The notes beneath the pieces are model-generated. The model made no database searches. It had not been told where the DNA came from and saw only the letters and a program-made list of their open reading frames with translations. From Hydrogenothermaceae bacterium (GTDB lineage: Bacteria; Aquificota; Aquificia; Aquificales; Hydrogenothermaceae): a stretch of DNA of 5,762 nt. Positions 5,598 to 5,762 of the stretch are shown piece after piece; positions within the stretch are counted from its first letter, which is position 1, and every line of letters starts with the position of its first letter. The stretch spans positions 1-5,762 of the forward strand of contig JALUFA010000032.1 in assembly GCA_027052485.1 (NCBI GenBank). The letters run 5' to 3'. A program made the position numbers and the translations under genes.

Positions 5598-5762
5598 ATG
5601 GAAAAAATTGTAGAGAAGGTTATAAAAGAGTTAAAGACGCTTGTATCTATACCAAGCTATGAAGACTGCACCCAGATACAACAGTATCTAGAAAATAGAC
5701 TAAGTTATATACCCTTCAAAAAGCACGACATACCTAAAAAAGTCAACGGTAAAACCCAGTAT
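5598..5762 (+). CDS. Probable M20-family metallopeptidase/deacylase, N-terminus (3' partial)
   Basis: The frame is open from ATG 5598 to the window end, giving 55 residues. The pattern of an initial amphipathic helix, then LKTLVSIPSYED, then IQQYLENRL, matches the opening of M20 peptidases (ArgE, DapE, PepT and carboxypeptidase G2 types), which have a LVxIPS segment followed by a helix ending in YL. The zinc ligands lie further downstream and cannot be checked, so the substrate is unknown; amide hydrolysis of a small N-acyl amino acid or peptide is the family role. The ATG is 1 base after the stop of the preceding gene, and I find no good Shine-Dalgarno sequence, so it may depend on translating ribosomes arriving from upstream. 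The alternative is a non-M20 protein that shares this short pattern by chance. Confidence 0.6.
   Translation, partial: MEKIVEKVIKELKTLVSIPSYEDCTQIQQYLENRLSYIPFKKHDIPKKVNGKTQY

Overview
The window is AT-rich, densely packed bacterial chromosomal DNA. Frequent ATA, AGA and AGG codons, many Lys, Glu and Ile residues, very short gene spacing and strong purine-rich ribosome sites suggest a thermophilic bacterium. An Aquificota-type organism (Hydrogenothermaceae or Desulfurobacteriaceae) is my best guess, based on protein style only. I see no mobile element, tRNA, rRNA or CRISPR array.

Left part (1-1095): the C-terminal end of a sensor histidine kinase enters on the + strand and stops at 305. It meets, tail to tail, a complete spermidine/aminopropylagmatine synthase gene (speE) on the - strand (1095 to 268). 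The two coding regions overlap by 38 bp. speE starts with TTG behind a perfect Shine-Dalgarno sequence.

Middle (1096-1191): a 96-bp AT-rich divergent intergenic region, the only substantial non-coding DNA in the window. It carries a perfect TATAAT on the + strand and looks like the promoter region for both directions.

Right part (1192-5762): six + strand genes that probably form one operon, with junctions of -8, +11, -8, +3 and +1 bp. In order they are: (1) a soluble RCK (TrkA-N/TrkA-C) protein with a C-terminal region resembling two degenerate universal-stress-protein domains; (2) a CPA2-type monovalent cation/proton antiporter with no RCK domain of its own; (3) a DEDDh (DnaQ-like) 3'-5' exonuclease; (4) pyrroline-5-carboxylate reductase (proC); (5) a small secreted protein of unknown function with two cysteines; (6) the N-terminus of a likely M20-family metallopeptidase, cut by the window end.

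The first two genes look like a split cation antiporter: membrane pore and nucleotide-sensing gate are encoded as separate, translationally coupled proteins. Cation export together with proline synthesis would fit ionic or osmotic homeostasis, but the exonuclease and peptidase do not belong to that theme, so the operon may simply be a mixed housekeeping cluster. No clearly novel system is evident. The split antiporter with its unusual sensor subunit and the uncharacterised secreted protein are the parts most worth a second look.
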